Positions 13,190-27,500 are shown, counted from the first letter of the stretch. The stretch is DNA of 64,000 bases from Sphagnum compactum (GCA_965153455.1 OZ234497.1:19461872-19525871), one strand, 5' to 3'. Notes: a model not told the origin generated them from the sequence alone. Numbers and translations: made by a program.

Positions 13190-14846
13190 ATACTACAAAA
13201 TATGGGTGCAATTCACTAGTCCTTGTTCACTAAATTAATGAATTCACTCAAATTCCAATGAAATCATTTGATATATATGAACACCTTTTGTTGTAATGAA
13301 TCAGTTGAAGACATGGTAACACCTAGGCCAATGACATAGGCCACACTAGCTTTATTCTTAAAATTGGTTGCCATTATTTTTGGCTTGGACTAATACCCCT
13401 TCTTAAGAACACTATGTAACAAAAAAACAAAGGTACAAACAATACACAATTGCTTCATTAAACTTGAAACATGCATCAAGATGCATATGGTTGTATCATT
13501 CATGCCTGAGCTACAACATCATACTCCTAAACTTGAGTGCACTCTTGGTGCTTGCACTAGAATCTAAAATTTAAAATGAGGATCTCAAAGGGGATAGATC
13601 ATTCCAATCTCCCTCTCTTGAGCTCAAATGGTCATTCCCTTTTCGCCTATCACTATCCCAACATATCACACAACAACTTGACTTGAACATTTCCCATTAA
13701 CAAACACATACAAAGAACTATAGAAAAGCTTTCCCTTAAATCCCTTGGGTACACAAACTCTTATGTCATCTGTAACATTAGAGACATGATAACTTGGCCA
13801 TCATAACAACACCATCCCAAATTCAAAATCTGAAGACTCCATCCCTCAGAATTATTACTTCATGAATTTGACATAAAGAAACCTAGCCCCTTGCTCTAAA
13901 ATCAATACCTCTAAACTAAGTTGACTCAACATTCTTTCGGAGTTCCCAATATGTAAGGGTACTCTTTCATGAAATAAAACAAGCACAACAAACTTAATCC
14001 CCACAAATGTAATAACAACTTTGAGAATTCAAAAAAGACTGCTCTCAAGATCCCTTATTTTCTCATCAACCCTCAAAGCTATTGCTACAATTTGCTCCTA
14101 ACTATTGTGGCTCATGGTGTAGCAAAGGTCTCACAACCACAACACTTAGAAGCCACATTACAGAATTTCTTTGCTCTATGTTTCAAAGCTCAAGAACATT
14201 TATCCCCTTCTCATTCCAAAACATTGTTGAAGTCCCCCCTTCTTCTTGTCATGTCTCGTATTTATCTTCTTGAACTCCTTTCCAAAAACCATCACCATGA
14301 AAGGATGAGACTTCCATAGCTAACAAAAGTGAAAAACCCACCCAGCCACAACTAGCTCCCCACATTGAAATGCAAATGAACAACAAACCCATGTCAAGTG
14401 TCATCATACATAATCTGCAAAACAACAAAAACACACAAATGCAGAACAAAACAATAGAAAGCATCGCACCTTCCATCAACAATCGAAACTTTGTCATGTA
14501 TTGATTCTGGCGATTGATGGGCTTCTTCACTCTTTTAGGTTTTCATTCACTTGTAATTTCTCATCACAACCCTACCTATTCTGCCCCAAGGCAAGAGAAA
14601 GCTAGAAGATGAGTTCGAAAAGATTGTTTACTTCTGCAAAATTCTTTTTGGTTTTATTTTGTTCTTGATTAGGTACTTTTCTAGTTTGAAATGATTTATT
14701 TGCTGTAATTGATTTGGGATAGAAATTACAGTTGAAATTTGAAATCCCAATCCAAACAAGCAGTTTATTATGACTGCCCTGTTTAGAGGCTCAAACCAGT
14801 GTTGGCTGTTTCTTCTTTTCGAAGAGAAGCTCCAGTCCTGGTCTTA
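13190..14846. other. Gene-poor stretch
   Basis: No recognised gene. Open frames at 14082-14319 (plus) and 14249-14530 (minus) overlap and show no family signature. About 14790-14850 resembles 46245-46310 (both carry 'aaaccagtgttgg' followed by 'cttttc' and 'gaag'), so part of this interval is a dispersed repeat. Confidence 0.5.
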
Positions 14847-15264
14847 GGCCACAGTGAACCAGCACCCACCAGCTCACGATGAAAGATGGATGGTAAGTGG
14901 TCAAGAAACAGTTTTCTGTTGGGTTCCAGTTCCCTAGTTAACCATGGTGGTTAGCACAGTTGCTTTTTTTTACCAGCTATTTACTAACAACCCACAACCA
15001 GTTTTTTTACCAGCTATTTACTAACAACCCACAACCAGGTTGTTAGTAGGTAGGTAGTAAAACAGCCCTTACCTATGTATAAACCATCCACTTAATTAGT
15101 ACGTACCTATTTTCCTGCCTATCGACCTATATATGGGACCTATTTTTTACAGAATTGGTTACCAAGGTGAAACCAAATATTAACACTGTTGAGATTCATC
15201 CACAACTGAGTAATAACGGGTATCCAGTGGATGGCACAGGGGTGGGTGCTGGTTCCCTGTGGCG
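14847..15264. mobile_element. MITE-like TIR element, family member 1
   Basis: The left end 'ggccacagtgaaccagcacc' plus 'cacc' (14847-14870) is matched by the reverse complement of 15241-15264, with two or three mismatches. The same terminal sequence bounds another element at 17874-18085. The ~417-bp length and lack of coding capacity fit a miniature inverted-repeat transposable element. It contains an internal 37-bp tandem duplication. No clean target-site duplication is visible. Confidence 0.7.
14962..15046. repeat. 37-bp direct duplication plus small hairpin
   Basis: 'taccagctatttactaacaa' followed by 'cccacaacca' begins at 14971 and again at 15008 (period 37). The second copy is followed by 'ggttgttag' (15038-15046), which pairs with 'ctaacaacc' at 15021-15029 to make a 9-bp stem. 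It lies inside the TIR element. Confidence 0.85.
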
Positions 15265-16060
15265 CTTTCCCCATGCGGCTTAGGTTTTTTTGATAGGGGA
15301 TGTTTCACGTTGTGTCCCTGCCAGCAAGTGTATGTCAGCTTTGTGTAACGAGGTCACACCTACAAGGGCGGGCTAAGGTGGTAGCCCACCCGCCCTGGTA
15401 GGCGTAACTCCATTCTAAGAAGTTTGTGAGGACTTTCCATCTACATTATTATACATTACCCCTCCACATGCAACCTACTCTCATAGAAATCCGGAGCTCA
15501 CACTGAGAAGTCCCTTTGGAAGGACTTCCCATTTTCAGTATACCTCCAAGCAAATGCCAAGCATACTGGGGCGAAGCGGTTCCAAACGCGGTTATTCGTT
15601 GGAACTGTTGGTCTCCTATGGCTTTCCTATTTGTAAATTGGAGATACATAGCTACTTGGAATGACGGAAATTGAATCCACGATCGGGAAATCACTTAATT
15701 TCCAGCTTGTGTGAAAAATGATTGTGGAAGTGGAAAGAAATTGAGTGCTTGTTTACTGCTCAAATAAATCAAAAGAAGCATAAAGGAAATCTCGTAGGTT
15801 AAAAGAAAAAAATAATGTCCTCAAAAGATGTGGACGGCTTAGGGCTCTTACTGCAATACCCAGGAACATCATGGCACTCCCAAAGTTGTAACGCGGAAAC
15901 ACATGGTGGACCCTGATTCGACATGAGAACACACCCTAAAAATACACTTGAAATTTTTCCAAAGGTTTTTAAATGTAAGTGAGGTCCCCCTTTCCGTGAC
16001 TCCAGTACCCAGCCAGAAGATGGGGACCTAAATCTAGTAAGTTGCATGAAAGAGGGCTTT

Positions 16061-16080
16061 ACCCCCCTCCCCCTCCCCCC
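16061..16080 (-). other. Potential G-quadruplex on the minus strand
   Basis: Three C-runs of five or six bases separated by single T residues give closely spaced G-runs on the minus strand. This meets a loose G4 pattern if the six-base runs are split. Formation in vivo is only a possibility. Confidence 0.4.
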
Positions 16081-16150
16081 ACATAAACATCTTAAAAATT
16101 TTATTTATTTGTTTTTTTCTTCAGATCAATGGTATTAACTAGTTTTGTTT

Positions 16151-16290
16151 GTGTAAGTGTCAACAGCTGTATGCATAATGTGTAAATCTTGTGTAAGTGT
16201 CAACAGCTGTATGCATAATGTGTAAATCTTGTGTAAATGTAAATTTACAAGTCTGAACTTACACTTACAAGTCTGAACTTTTTATACTTA
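16151..16290. repeat. 40-bp perfect duplication and 20-bp repeat
   Basis: A 40-bp segment beginning 'gtgtaagtgtcaacagctg' occurs at 16151 and again at 16191 without change. It is followed by 'gtctgaactt' repeated at 16251 and 16271 around 'acacttacaa'. TTACAC/GTGTAA words recur out to about 17030, so this is a locally amplified low-complexity region. Confidence 0.85.
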
Positions 16291-17873
16291 CACTTCTATT
16301 ATTGTCATGCATAATTATTATTTTTACACTTACACAAAGGTAGCGTAAATATTTGTCAAATACATTTACATGGCCCTATATAAATATCTTGGGGGGTGAC
16401 TGTATATATTATATACTTTTAATGATCATACCTTCTTGCAAATCCATATTAATTAGTGATGGGTGTATCGTAAAGATTAATTTTATGTTTTTGCAATGGG
16501 TCACAAATATTGACTCTTCACATAAAATCATGATATCTGGATACTCCCCAAACATTAGCATTTCCTACCAACATGGGACTATGGGGATGCAATTCCAAGG
16601 AAAGTTATTGAATGCACATTTTGCCCACCTCATTGCTTGAGCACAACTTTTATTCTTAACTTGTTCATCACCATTTTTGTCCTAAGCTTTTATAGAAATT
16701 TAGGTACTTATTGTGATTCATATTAATTAATTTAATTATTTGGGGTGTATCCCAAAGCATAAATTTTTTGATGATTTTTTTTTAAAAATGAACCATTTTG
16801 TTGACCTATCGTCAAAAACAATATGAAATTCCCCTCTTCCTCAAGTAGAAATCACATTATTTAACTTTATTTTACAATTACACTGTTTTATTTAGCATAA
16901 AATAAATCTAGATGATTTTATACTTACATGTCACTTGTTTTACACTTACACGAACATAAGTGAATATTAAACACTTACACGAAATATAAATAAAATTTAT
17001 TATAAAATCTACATTTACACAAAGCGTAGGTCCTAAACCATTTAAATGCCCAACACTACACTGCTGATAACAATCTTATGCAAAAGTTCTCCTAAATTGT
17101 CTCAATCAAACTTCCATCCACTGAATGTCTTAAGGTACATTTCCATGTCTTCCACTCACTCACTGCCCAACTCCAATTAATTTATGTTTCACTTCACTAT
17201 TTCATAAGTAACTTTGAAAGAACCCACACTTGGCAGTTGCAGGTGTAGAGAGTTAACGCAACTGCGACCAAGTCCTGAATATTTTTGCACTTTTACAACC
17301 CGCTTTGGAAGTAAGCCGACTGACGTTTGTTGGTCTGGTGAGTATCTCCAGATCTGAGCAATGGGGGGAGGGAGCACCACTAGATAGTGGCCTGTGTCTC
17401 AACTCTGAACATTTTACATAAAAACCCCCAACTTTTTGAGTAGGCCTCAGAACAAATACACTCCATAACATGGTGTCTTGAGCAGAACCTTGTTTCCACC
17501 GGGGACTGTTGCATTACCATCTTCTTTAAAATTGATTCATATTACTAATCGTATTTAGTATGTGGATAAGCTGGTCATTTGCTCTGTATTGGATGTTACC
17601 TCACTGAATAGATGTTCTGAATGGTGGAACCTGCATAAATGGGTGGATCCTTAGGTGAGATTATGGTCACCAACAGGCAGGGACTTTCTTTTCCCCCAAT
17701 TTTGTGATGTCACATGAATGGCTGGCAATCATACCACGAATGACTTAGCAATAATGGCAATGTTACTGTCCTTAAACTAGAAATTTGTCCAAATCTGGCA
17801 AATTTTCTTTCAGGTTCTTTTTGAAGTTTGGTAGAAATTTACAACAAAATATTCCATTTTAGTTTTTGAGAAG

Positions 17874-18085
17874 TGGCCAGGGTGAACCAGCACCCACACT
17901 GGTACCTTCACCTTCTTGAGTTAGGCCTCGTAGTGGCCAAATTAAACGCAAGAAATGTTAGATTTCGACTCAGATACCCTGGTTTAGTCTAATCATGAGA
18001 TATTTATAATATTTAGAAACAATTTAGATGAATTTTACAGGTTTTTACCATGGTGCCAGTGTGGGTGCTGGCTCACCCAGGGCCA
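17874..18085. mobile_element. MITE-like TIR element, family member 2
   Basis: Left end 'ggccagggtgaaccagcacc' plus 'cacactgg' starts at about 17875. The right end is its near reverse complement (18052-18084). The flanks read 'aagt' immediately outside each GGCC terminus, a plausible 4-bp target-site duplication. At ~212 bp it has no coding capacity. The terminal repeat is shared with 14847-15264, and a lone right-end-like sequence sits near 39418-39440. Confidence 0.75.
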
Positions 18086-18592
18086 AGTGTTGCACCAAGT
18101 GCTAGTAAAATTATGTGTCAAGAAGGGTACTTTGAAGCTTTGCTGCTTCCCAGCCGGTGCCCAGCACATCCATTGCACTTTGGCTTTTACTCTTAACCGC
18201 GTGGGTTTTTACTTGGTTATCAGGTACGTTGTATCATGTGTACCTGCTCGTCCCCTGCGCGCATAGCATTTCTTGCAAATGAGGTTTGGGGACTTGTCCA
18301 ATCGTCTGCCCCATTGACAGTTTACATAACACTGCTGCGAGCTTTCTCTTCTAATGTCTTTTGCTGTTTCGAGCTCATGTCGCGAGACTAGTGCAGTACG
18401 TGTAGATTCAGTCGGACAGCAAAATCCATCACCTACAGCTGGAGGCAGGGAGAGTAACGAGAAACTGTTGAAGAAAGGAACACAGGGGACAGTGTAAGGA
18501 GAAGCTCTTGCCCAAGGATATCAATGATAGGCACCAGCTGGATCAGTACGTTACTAAGAGATAGAACGTTGCAGTTGCCAGGTCGTAGGAGG

Positions 18593-21500
18593 ATGTCGCC
18601 ATGTTTGCAGATAATTGTGGCAGTGATTATGCCGCTAGTGATGTGCGTTTATGTTCCCTTGACACGGGCCCAACCAGGTGCGTTCGTCGTAATGCTTGAA
18701 TGATCCCATGTGCAGCAGGCCTTCCCAGTCTTAATTAATGCGTTGGGGTTAGATACACACTTTGTTTTACACTTGCAACACTGGACACCTGCAACCATGT
18801 TAAAGTGCGACGACATACATGTGTGCTTCTTTGATCTTGGGTCGAAGAAACTGTTCGAGCTCTAATATAGATCGGAAAAAACTTCACAACTACATATATA
18901 TATGTGAGAAAATAAATATCCTTCTCGTCGTGTCTAATTTTGCAGGCTTTGTGAGCATCGACTGTGGAAGCTCTACCACATACAACGACACGAATGGCAT
19001 CACTTGGGTGCCAGACACTGGCTACACCTTCACAGGGAGAAACTACGTTCCTAATCCTAAGACGACAAATCCTCTTGACAGTTTGAGGTACTTCCCCGAG
19101 AACAGGGATAAGAACTGTTACGTCTTACCTGCAAATCCAAACAACTTCTATATGGTCCGCGTGAGTTTCTTGTATCCTGACTTTCTCAATTCAAGCTTCC
19201 GCCTCGAAATGGAGGCGCAGTTGGCAGCTACCATTACTTTCCAAGCGAATTCACTTACTATTCCACAAGTCTACGAGGCCTACTTGTCCGCTACCAGCGA
19301 CACTATTTATGTTTGTTTGGCGCGCTCTACCACAACGGACGTCCCTTTCATCTCTTCCCTCGAGTTGAGGCCGCTTGATACCAACAATATGTATCAGATT
19401 TTGGCTCAAGGGAACTACTTGTACAACGACTATCATGCCAACTTTGGGAGCGCTACGCCGCTCATAAGGTTCTTCCAATCTGCTTTTAAACCCATTTATT
19501 CTCTTCTCACCCTCGGCCTCTAAACCTCAAGCTCCTCAGACACTGCAAGTGAAAGGATCCACCACGCAAAACCCATTATCTGGGCCCGCAGAAGGAGTAC
19601 ACCTGATCCAAGGAGCCAGTAGCTTGATAACAATTATCGGAAGTACTGAGGGATCATCCAGGAGCTTACACATGGTCACCTTGACATAGGTTCGAAACCA
19701 AATAGATGTGATGTGTGTAAAAGAAACAAAACAGAGATCAGGCTGGAAATCGGTTTCCTAACATTTCATGGGTGGTCAAACTGGAGGACCATCCACAGAA
19801 GTGAAGAGACCTGATGTTTTCCCCAGTCCGTTTAATGCCAGGATTTGTGCAGACACATTTGGCTGCTAGACTTCTCTATGAACTCTAACCATGTACGGTA
19901 CGGGGGCGCAGGTACCCTTACGACCCGTATGATCGTCCATGGCAGAACAATATACCCGGTGTCACTCCAAGCTCTACCCAGCTGGCGATCAACACGACAT
20001 CAAGTGTCTTTGTAGATTTCAATCATTGGAACAAGGTTCCAGAGATAGTGATGCAGACTGCGGACTCGTGGCCCAAAGGTGAGTCTGTCACCATCACAAC
20101 ATCATTCCTCCCGGACTACAACAAGAACTACTATATTGCGTTTGACATCGCGGAAATCTCTCCACAAGCTGAGAGCCAGTCGCGGATTTTTAGCCTAGCT
20201 CTGAACGGCGAAACAGTTCGAAATAATATCTCTATTGCGAACCTTGCTGGTGGGATGTATATGGCGGTTGAAATCTACTTCGACGACATCATGCTGAACA
20301 GCACAGGAAGTTGGGAATTGAATCCTGATCCGACCTCGCAGCTCGGCCCCATTTTGAATGCTCTTGAGCTCTTCGTGTTGACTGATCCTGCACCAAATCG
20401 AACTTTCCTCGCAGATGGTAAGCCAAGTCCACCATATGTACACTGCAGATCGTCCGTCGGGATTGAACTTGGATAAAGTGTGGTAATGCAATCAAGGGAA
20501 AGTGAGACTCCGCTTGTTAAGTATGGTTCAACAACTCCACATGTGCCTCTAACATTTGTGGATCTCTAGAAGTCTTGTAATTAAGGCAAACTCGAGCAAG
20601 CATTGTCTTTGCTGCAAATTATCTAGGTACCCTACAACAAAATATGGCTTTTCCTTTAAGGTAGTGCACCTTGGCTCATGGCATATGTCTGTGTGATCTA
20701 AACTTTGTGGTTTCATTCATCGAAATGTCAAATATACGTTGGTGTTTGTTGTGGCGCATATAATTGCACGAGTGATAATATTGCAAAACTTGAGATAAGT
20801 TTATGGCACATATTATACTAATGTCAAATCGTAAGATTAATGTACAATATGTGCCACAATACACATCACATAATTTACATTGCAATTGATCAAACCACAA
20901 AGTTTATCTCATGCACGTGGGATGAGCCATGGCCTTCTACTGCTGGAGGAACGACGTGACCATGTTGTCTTGTAGTGGTAGATTATGACCTTCATTCTTG
21001 TTGCTTTATTCTTGGACCTAGCTAATACAAATGTTTGCCTTGAAGGTGTAGTTTTGCTAATATACATGTATTCTGCTATCGATGTCATGTTATAGGATTT
21101 TTCTAGTTTTGTTGTACAGTTTATATGCCAAGTAGAAAACTCTATCACTTTCTTAAGTGTCTCCTAGTATATTATCAGGACTTGAACTTTTAAAAAGTCA
21201 TAGCAGTGGGAAATTAATAAATCGTTTGCTTGTGGGTTGATTGTGGTTGTGTAGCTCTTGCCATTGAAAGTGTAAAAGAATCTCTTAATCTCACTTCCTG
21301 GACTGGAGATCCATGTGTGCACACTCCGTACGATTGGATCAAATGCAACGACGAAACCATTCCTAGGGTTATTACTGTGTAAGTCAAAATATTCCCATGG
21401 ACAAAGATTATGTTTTGTGGGTCAACACATGTTGTTGGGGACATACAAACATTATTGGACATCACGTTGACCACAAGGCTTTTCACCAGACTCGGAACAT

Positions 21501-24500
21501 CTGTCTAAACTTGTGTTAAGAAGGGTAGAAAAAATTTCAAAATCATAATTTAAAACTAATGAATTTCATATCCACGAACTAATGTTATGGGATGTTTTCA
21601 ACCCAAGATGATGAACATTAAACAAATACGAAGACATGAAAATATTATGTTTCAAGCTGCATTGACGTTTAACAACTAGATAGACTTAATTAGTTGTACC
21701 AATCTCTTGATTGCCAATGTTCACAAACATACGTTCCAATGAAATTCTACTGTGATTATTGAGTCAAATGATTTCATATAGAATTTAGACTCATAATGTT
21801 AAATAAAATTAATTCCAAAAATGTCAATTGACTGTGCAACCATCTAAAAATCATGTGCAATGAGCTTGATAGACATAAAAATAGAAAATAGAAAAAAAAA
21901 ATTGCAATCAGGTCATGTCGTTATTTTTGAAGGTGGTAATTGTAATCCTTTTCGAATTTTGAAGAAAGGCATCTCAAAGGGGGTACTATCCCTGAAAAAG
22001 GACAGATATTCCTTATACCCTGAGGTTTAATGCTTTTGAAATCTCCATTGTTGGCAGGGATCTTTCCAACTACAATTTGACGGGTATTGTACCAGAAGCA
22101 TTAAACAATCTGACGGCACTTACTCAATTGTAAGCAGTGCATGTACATTGTTCACCCTTTTTCTTCTGGGCATATATGGAAGTTTGCCAGTAGAGAGTTC
22201 AGGCTTTAAGTCAAATTCTAGACCATGTACAATTATCTATGGAGGAGAGGGTTCTCTTGTATAATTGAAATCTATGCATGCAACATATATATATCCCTTC
22301 AACGGTGGCAAGTTCCCACTCAATCTTGACTAGTTAGAACTTTTTGAAGGGAACAATTTTGTAAGTGATATTAGATTGACACAAGATTTTATTGTGCAAG
22401 TACTAGAACTGGAGTAACACACATCAATTAGATCCCATTAAATGTTGAGTAACCAAAGACTTAATTTTGAACTTCACTATACCTAACACTATTTCTTTTT
22501 GACAGTTCATTGATTACAGCATTAACCACCTTGCTGAGGAAGTTGCAAATGATGTGTAATAGGTGGCTAAACAACAATTCCTTGAGGGGACCAATCCCAA
22601 ACTTAAGCGCTTTGACAGATCTTCAATCACTGTTAGTATTTTCAATTCCTTGTGTTATCTCACATGTATATTGTAAGTTGCACAGAAGTTCGATATCCCA
22701 TGTATGAATGTTCAATTCCTTTTATGTGAAGTTGAACATTACCTCGGTTTTGTTCCTGTAATGTAAACATTTGGTAAAAGCTAATTTGAACTCTGATTTT
22801 GGTCTTTTGAGATTGTGCAGCCGATTAGAAGATAACATGCTTACAGGTGATATTCCTACATGGTTGGCGTCCTTACCTTTTTTGCAAGAATTGTAAGTGT
22901 CTTTTCTCATGTTTTAAAATGCCTAGGCACCATTCAGACTTGGTGTTAAGAGATAATGTTAAAATATCCTTAACAATGATATAGTAGTTAGTCAATTTTT
23001 ATGTTTTTATTTTAATGTTCATAATCATTTTTCTTAATGGGTCAACAAAATAAAACCATTCACACTAGAGGCATTGTTACGTGTCATTTGTTCTTTTTAA
23101 ATCTTCAATTTTTTCGGCCCTTCACACTCAAAAAGACAATTTAAATCTAAAAAATTATCTTTTTGTGAACAATCTGAATCTTGATCTTCACACCCTTGTA
23201 ACAAAGAATGGCACTGCCAAATAGATTCATTCTGCTTGAATCTATTCTTCAAACATTGAATAATCACCCAGAATTTAGCAAGAAAAAGCAATTGAGCTTT
23301 ATTGCTTTAGGTTTTCAAGTTTCTACTTTAAAATAATTACATGAGGACTTTTTTCTTGAACATTTTGTATAGGAAAGGAGGGGCTAGGGGAAAAATATAT
23401 TATGTGCACGGGTAAAAGTGGGAAGGAGTTGGGATCAACCCCCCTTACCCCCATCCTCTTGGACCTTGGTGCTTGCTAACAATGAGTTATGGCCTCTCTT
23501 TTGTAGAGGTTACCTCACATTGCAAAAAAACCTTAAAATCTAAATTTCAGCCTAGATTTAACGATTACTAACATCCTCCTTTACATCAACTTAATAACAA
23601 TATCACATCGGCTCCACATAGGCACCATGTCACCACCACATGTCATCCTCAATGCTAACTAACATTGCATATGTGAATGCACCAAAATTTAAGAATTTTT
23701 AACACTGACTTACCATTGAATTCCACTCGGTCTAAATGGTGCCTTAGATATATTTCAATAATCTATGTGTCTTAGCAAATCTATGTCCATTTGTTGAAAT
23801 TTTGAATAATATGATGTTTGAATTTCAACAAGTGGACATAGATTTGTTAATACACATATATCTAAACATTGTTCACAATTTTGGTTTGTTCTTGCTTTCA
23901 CATGAATTTGATAGCTACGAATGCTATGGGTATCATAATTCAATATTGAGCTAAATTGCTATTTCAACTTCATGTCAGACTTTTGTCAAACAACATCTTG
24001 GATGGGACCATACCGCCAGCTCTTTTGAAGAATACGAACTTGACCTTCGAGTAAGACTTCCTGTTCACATACATATTGTATGGTAAACATTAAGTGAATG
24101 TAATTATCATTTTAATACAATTGAATCAGTTCAACATTTTCATCAAAATTGATGTTTCAAGTTTCCACTGATCCCTATGTGAAAGAGTATTCATGTGTTG
24201 TTTTCAAATTGTGGTTTGAAATTTTATAATGTCCAGTTCTATCAATCTAATTCATTTCTTCTAGTATTGTAAATTTACATCATGATTATGTGGGCCTCCT
24301 TATATGCCAGGGATTCTGGAAACCCGCAATTATGTGATGCAAGTAATGCATGTCCCCCTTCAATGCCACCTACAAGTCAAAGTAATGGAAATCACAATAA
24401 AAAAAACAACAGATTGATATACTTAATTCCTGGATGTCTTGGAGGAGGTTTGTTCATTATATTCACAATAGTCTTTCTACTGTTTTGTCATCATTGGCCG

Positions 24501-27500
24501 AGAGATGACGCGCAACCTGGAGAAATAGGACTATTACAAGGTGTGTGGTCAAGTTGCTTTAACTTTTCATATTTCTAGAGATCTTAATATATTCTAGAGT
24601 GAAATCTTTCCAATTAAATTCATTTTGGTGGAACATTTCCACCTTAAATCCATAAGATGGTTCAACCACTTGAACCAATTTTGAAATGAGACCTAGAACC
24701 TTGTTTGATCTTTTCCACCATAACAAAACAATTTATCACAAAACACTAGATTAAATTATTACCCAAGATCTTGTAAGTCAAATGAATCTGAGGAATGATA
24801 TTAAAGTTACCTTGCAAACATTTAATTAGATGGCAAAACGTCCAAATTAATTTGAATTGATTCTAGACTAGTTTGATTAGTTTGGTGTCTATTACATATC
24901 AGCTAGAATTATGGAGAACGTGGACAATGTTTTGTGAATTTCATGGATAGATGTTAAAGAATTAGGATAGCAAGGTGAGCAATTAACAAGTTTCGCAAAA
25001 TGGCACAGCTGTAGACGGGTCTCGTCTGGTCCCTTCTGATGCTACACGGCAGGAAAGTGAGAACCGAATTCCACGAAATGACATGTCTACAGAGGAGCCT
25101 GCTCTACTCACTCATAGAGCTAGACGACAACAAGGTGGACAACAAATTTTACAAAATAGCGCATCTACAAATGAGACTCCTCTGGTCACTCCTAGAGCTG
25201 GAGGATTAGAACACCAACTTCAACTATACAATTTTGTGGAGGTGTCTCGTATGACTGACAATTTTGCACAAACGCAGCGGATTGGAAGCGGTGGTTCTTG
25301 CGAAGTGTATCTTGGAAAACTTGATGGAAGAAAAGTGGCCGTCAAAAGGGCACGCAAAAGAGAAGAACGTAACCCTTCACACAATATCACTGAACAGTTT
25401 CACACGGAGGTACATTCTCACAAATCGATTATAACAATCTTCCATGTTTAACCACAGTTTAAATATTTGGATCCATTTGTCTTCATTTTTCCTATGTCAC
25501 TATCCCAAGTTATCTAGAAATTGTTTTTAATTTTAATGCCAGCTCAATACATAATCTTCAGAAAAATTGAGACTTGGTTGGTTTCAAGTTTAACCCACTT
25601 CCTTAGTGCTTTGCAGATGCACAATCTATCTGCAGTGAACCATGAGAACGTGGTGTCCTTGCTTGGATATTGCCTGGAGCACGGGGAGAAAATATTGATC
25701 CTAGAGTACATGGAAAATGGAACTGTGCAAGACAAACTTTATGGTAAGACCCCATAAAAGTCAGTAGGTGTTTGGTCATGTTTTCCATGTTATTCCTTCT
25801 TTTGTTATAATCCATTGATAAACTATAAATGTTGGACAATTGCCTATCTTTGTCTGATTTTATCCATGTTTTGCACATAATGTGTTTATGTTTGGCAAAT
25901 GTTAAATAGCTCAATTGATGTTTCAGGGACTGAAGAGGCACGAGAAAGTCCAATGACATGGAATACTCGACTTGACATTGCTCTAAATGCTGCAAGAGGT
26001 TGAGAAGAATTTACTTTTTCAGTGATAAATTATTATTGCAGTAATATGAATGTTTATTGTTGATCCCTCTAAGAAGGGCCTCATAACTAGAGGGATGCCG
26101 AGTAGAAGTAAAAATAGTATGTTGATCTACCTATTGTGAAGTGATTTGGGAAGCTTTTCAAATCCTGATGCATCCTATAACTGATTGTGTTGTCAATCCA
26201 TTTTTTTCTTGTAGGATTGGCGCATTTACATGGAGGTAGTGCACATCCAATAGTGCACTGCGATGTAAAGACAAATAACATTCTTCTTTCAGAGGGTATG
26301 GTTGCTAAAGTCGCTGATTTGGGTATATCAAAGTTGATACTTGAACCAGGTGCTTCCCATATTTTCACAAGCCACATCAGGGGCACGATCGGTTATCTCG
26401 ACCCAAAGTATGTTTCCAAATGAGATTTACATCCTCTTTCAATTCAGGTTTTACTTTAAATGTACAAGTTTGTGAGTCAACTATATCTTATCAGATGCAA
26501 TTGAGAATCATTTGAGAAGTACAGTATCTGTCAAAACATTTACTCACATTGTCATGGTGTGCAACACTTGGTACATTCATATTGTGTCATATACTACAAT
26601 TTTCTTCAATTATATTCTTTTGCCTTGGAAATTTCTTCATAATACAAAAAATAAGGTTAATTTTGATCTTGTTATTGTTCAGTCTTCTCCAGACGGGCCA
26701 AGTAAGAAAGAAGACTGATGTCTATAGCTTCGGGATTGTTTTGCTGGAATTGATATGTGGTTGTTCAAGTCTCAGTGTGAACATTCAAGAAAAGGTGAGT
26801 AACAACTCTCGTTATCATTTCTATTTCTCTCAAAACTCCAATTCCTTTCAAGCTTACTTGTGAAGATTGAAACAATTTGATTTCAGTAAACATGTGGTCA
26901 TCATCTAGAAATCAACAAGATTTATCACAAAATTTCAGAACAGGATTTCTATCACTTCAACAAAATTCAAGGATTTGGTTGTTGGTAACAATCACTTCTG
27001 TTGTCAACAAGTCTAGAGTAAATTTTCAAACAAATCAACCCACACTATTCTCAACTTTCCTTACTTTTTGATAACCCATAGAAACTAGACAACCTCAAAG
27101 TTTTTTCAATCAACTTTGTCAACTTTCTGAAACTTGGATAAAGAGTTTCATTTCAATGCCAACCAGTTAGCAATTTTCAGGCAAAGTCACATATGCAACA
27201 ACATGGGAGCATCAACGGCCTAATTGACAGAGCATTGGCAAACAATTACAACAATATTGAGAGCATATGGAAGGTAGCAGAAATAGCACTCAGGAGCATT
27301 GAAGATTCTGAAGCAGCTAGGCCAACTATGCAGCAAGTGGTGGAGGGTTTGGAGAGGGCCATTGAAATTGAAACAAACAGCAGCACAGGAGTCAGTGGCA
27401 CACAGTTATTTGATGTCATGTCCAACATATCAGGTTCAAACTATGCATCAGCTGGTGAAACTCCAGATGGAACAGTGGATCAACCATCCCAAGTTCCAAC

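Larger units (their letters stand above)
15265..17873. other. Gene-poor stretch with GC-rich hairpin and repeats
   Basis: No gene is supported. About 15363-15400 contains 'agggcgggct' and 'agcccacccgccct', an imperfect GC-rich stem. A C-rich tract and TTACAC-rich tandem repeats are listed separately. The minus-strand open frame at 15449-15694 shows no recognised domain. Confidence 0.5.

Noticed and set aside
14249-14530. Hydrophobic minus-strand frame that looks membrane-like
   Set aside because: The hydrophobicity follows from base composition of the strand; another open frame overlaps on the plus strand and no family is recognised.
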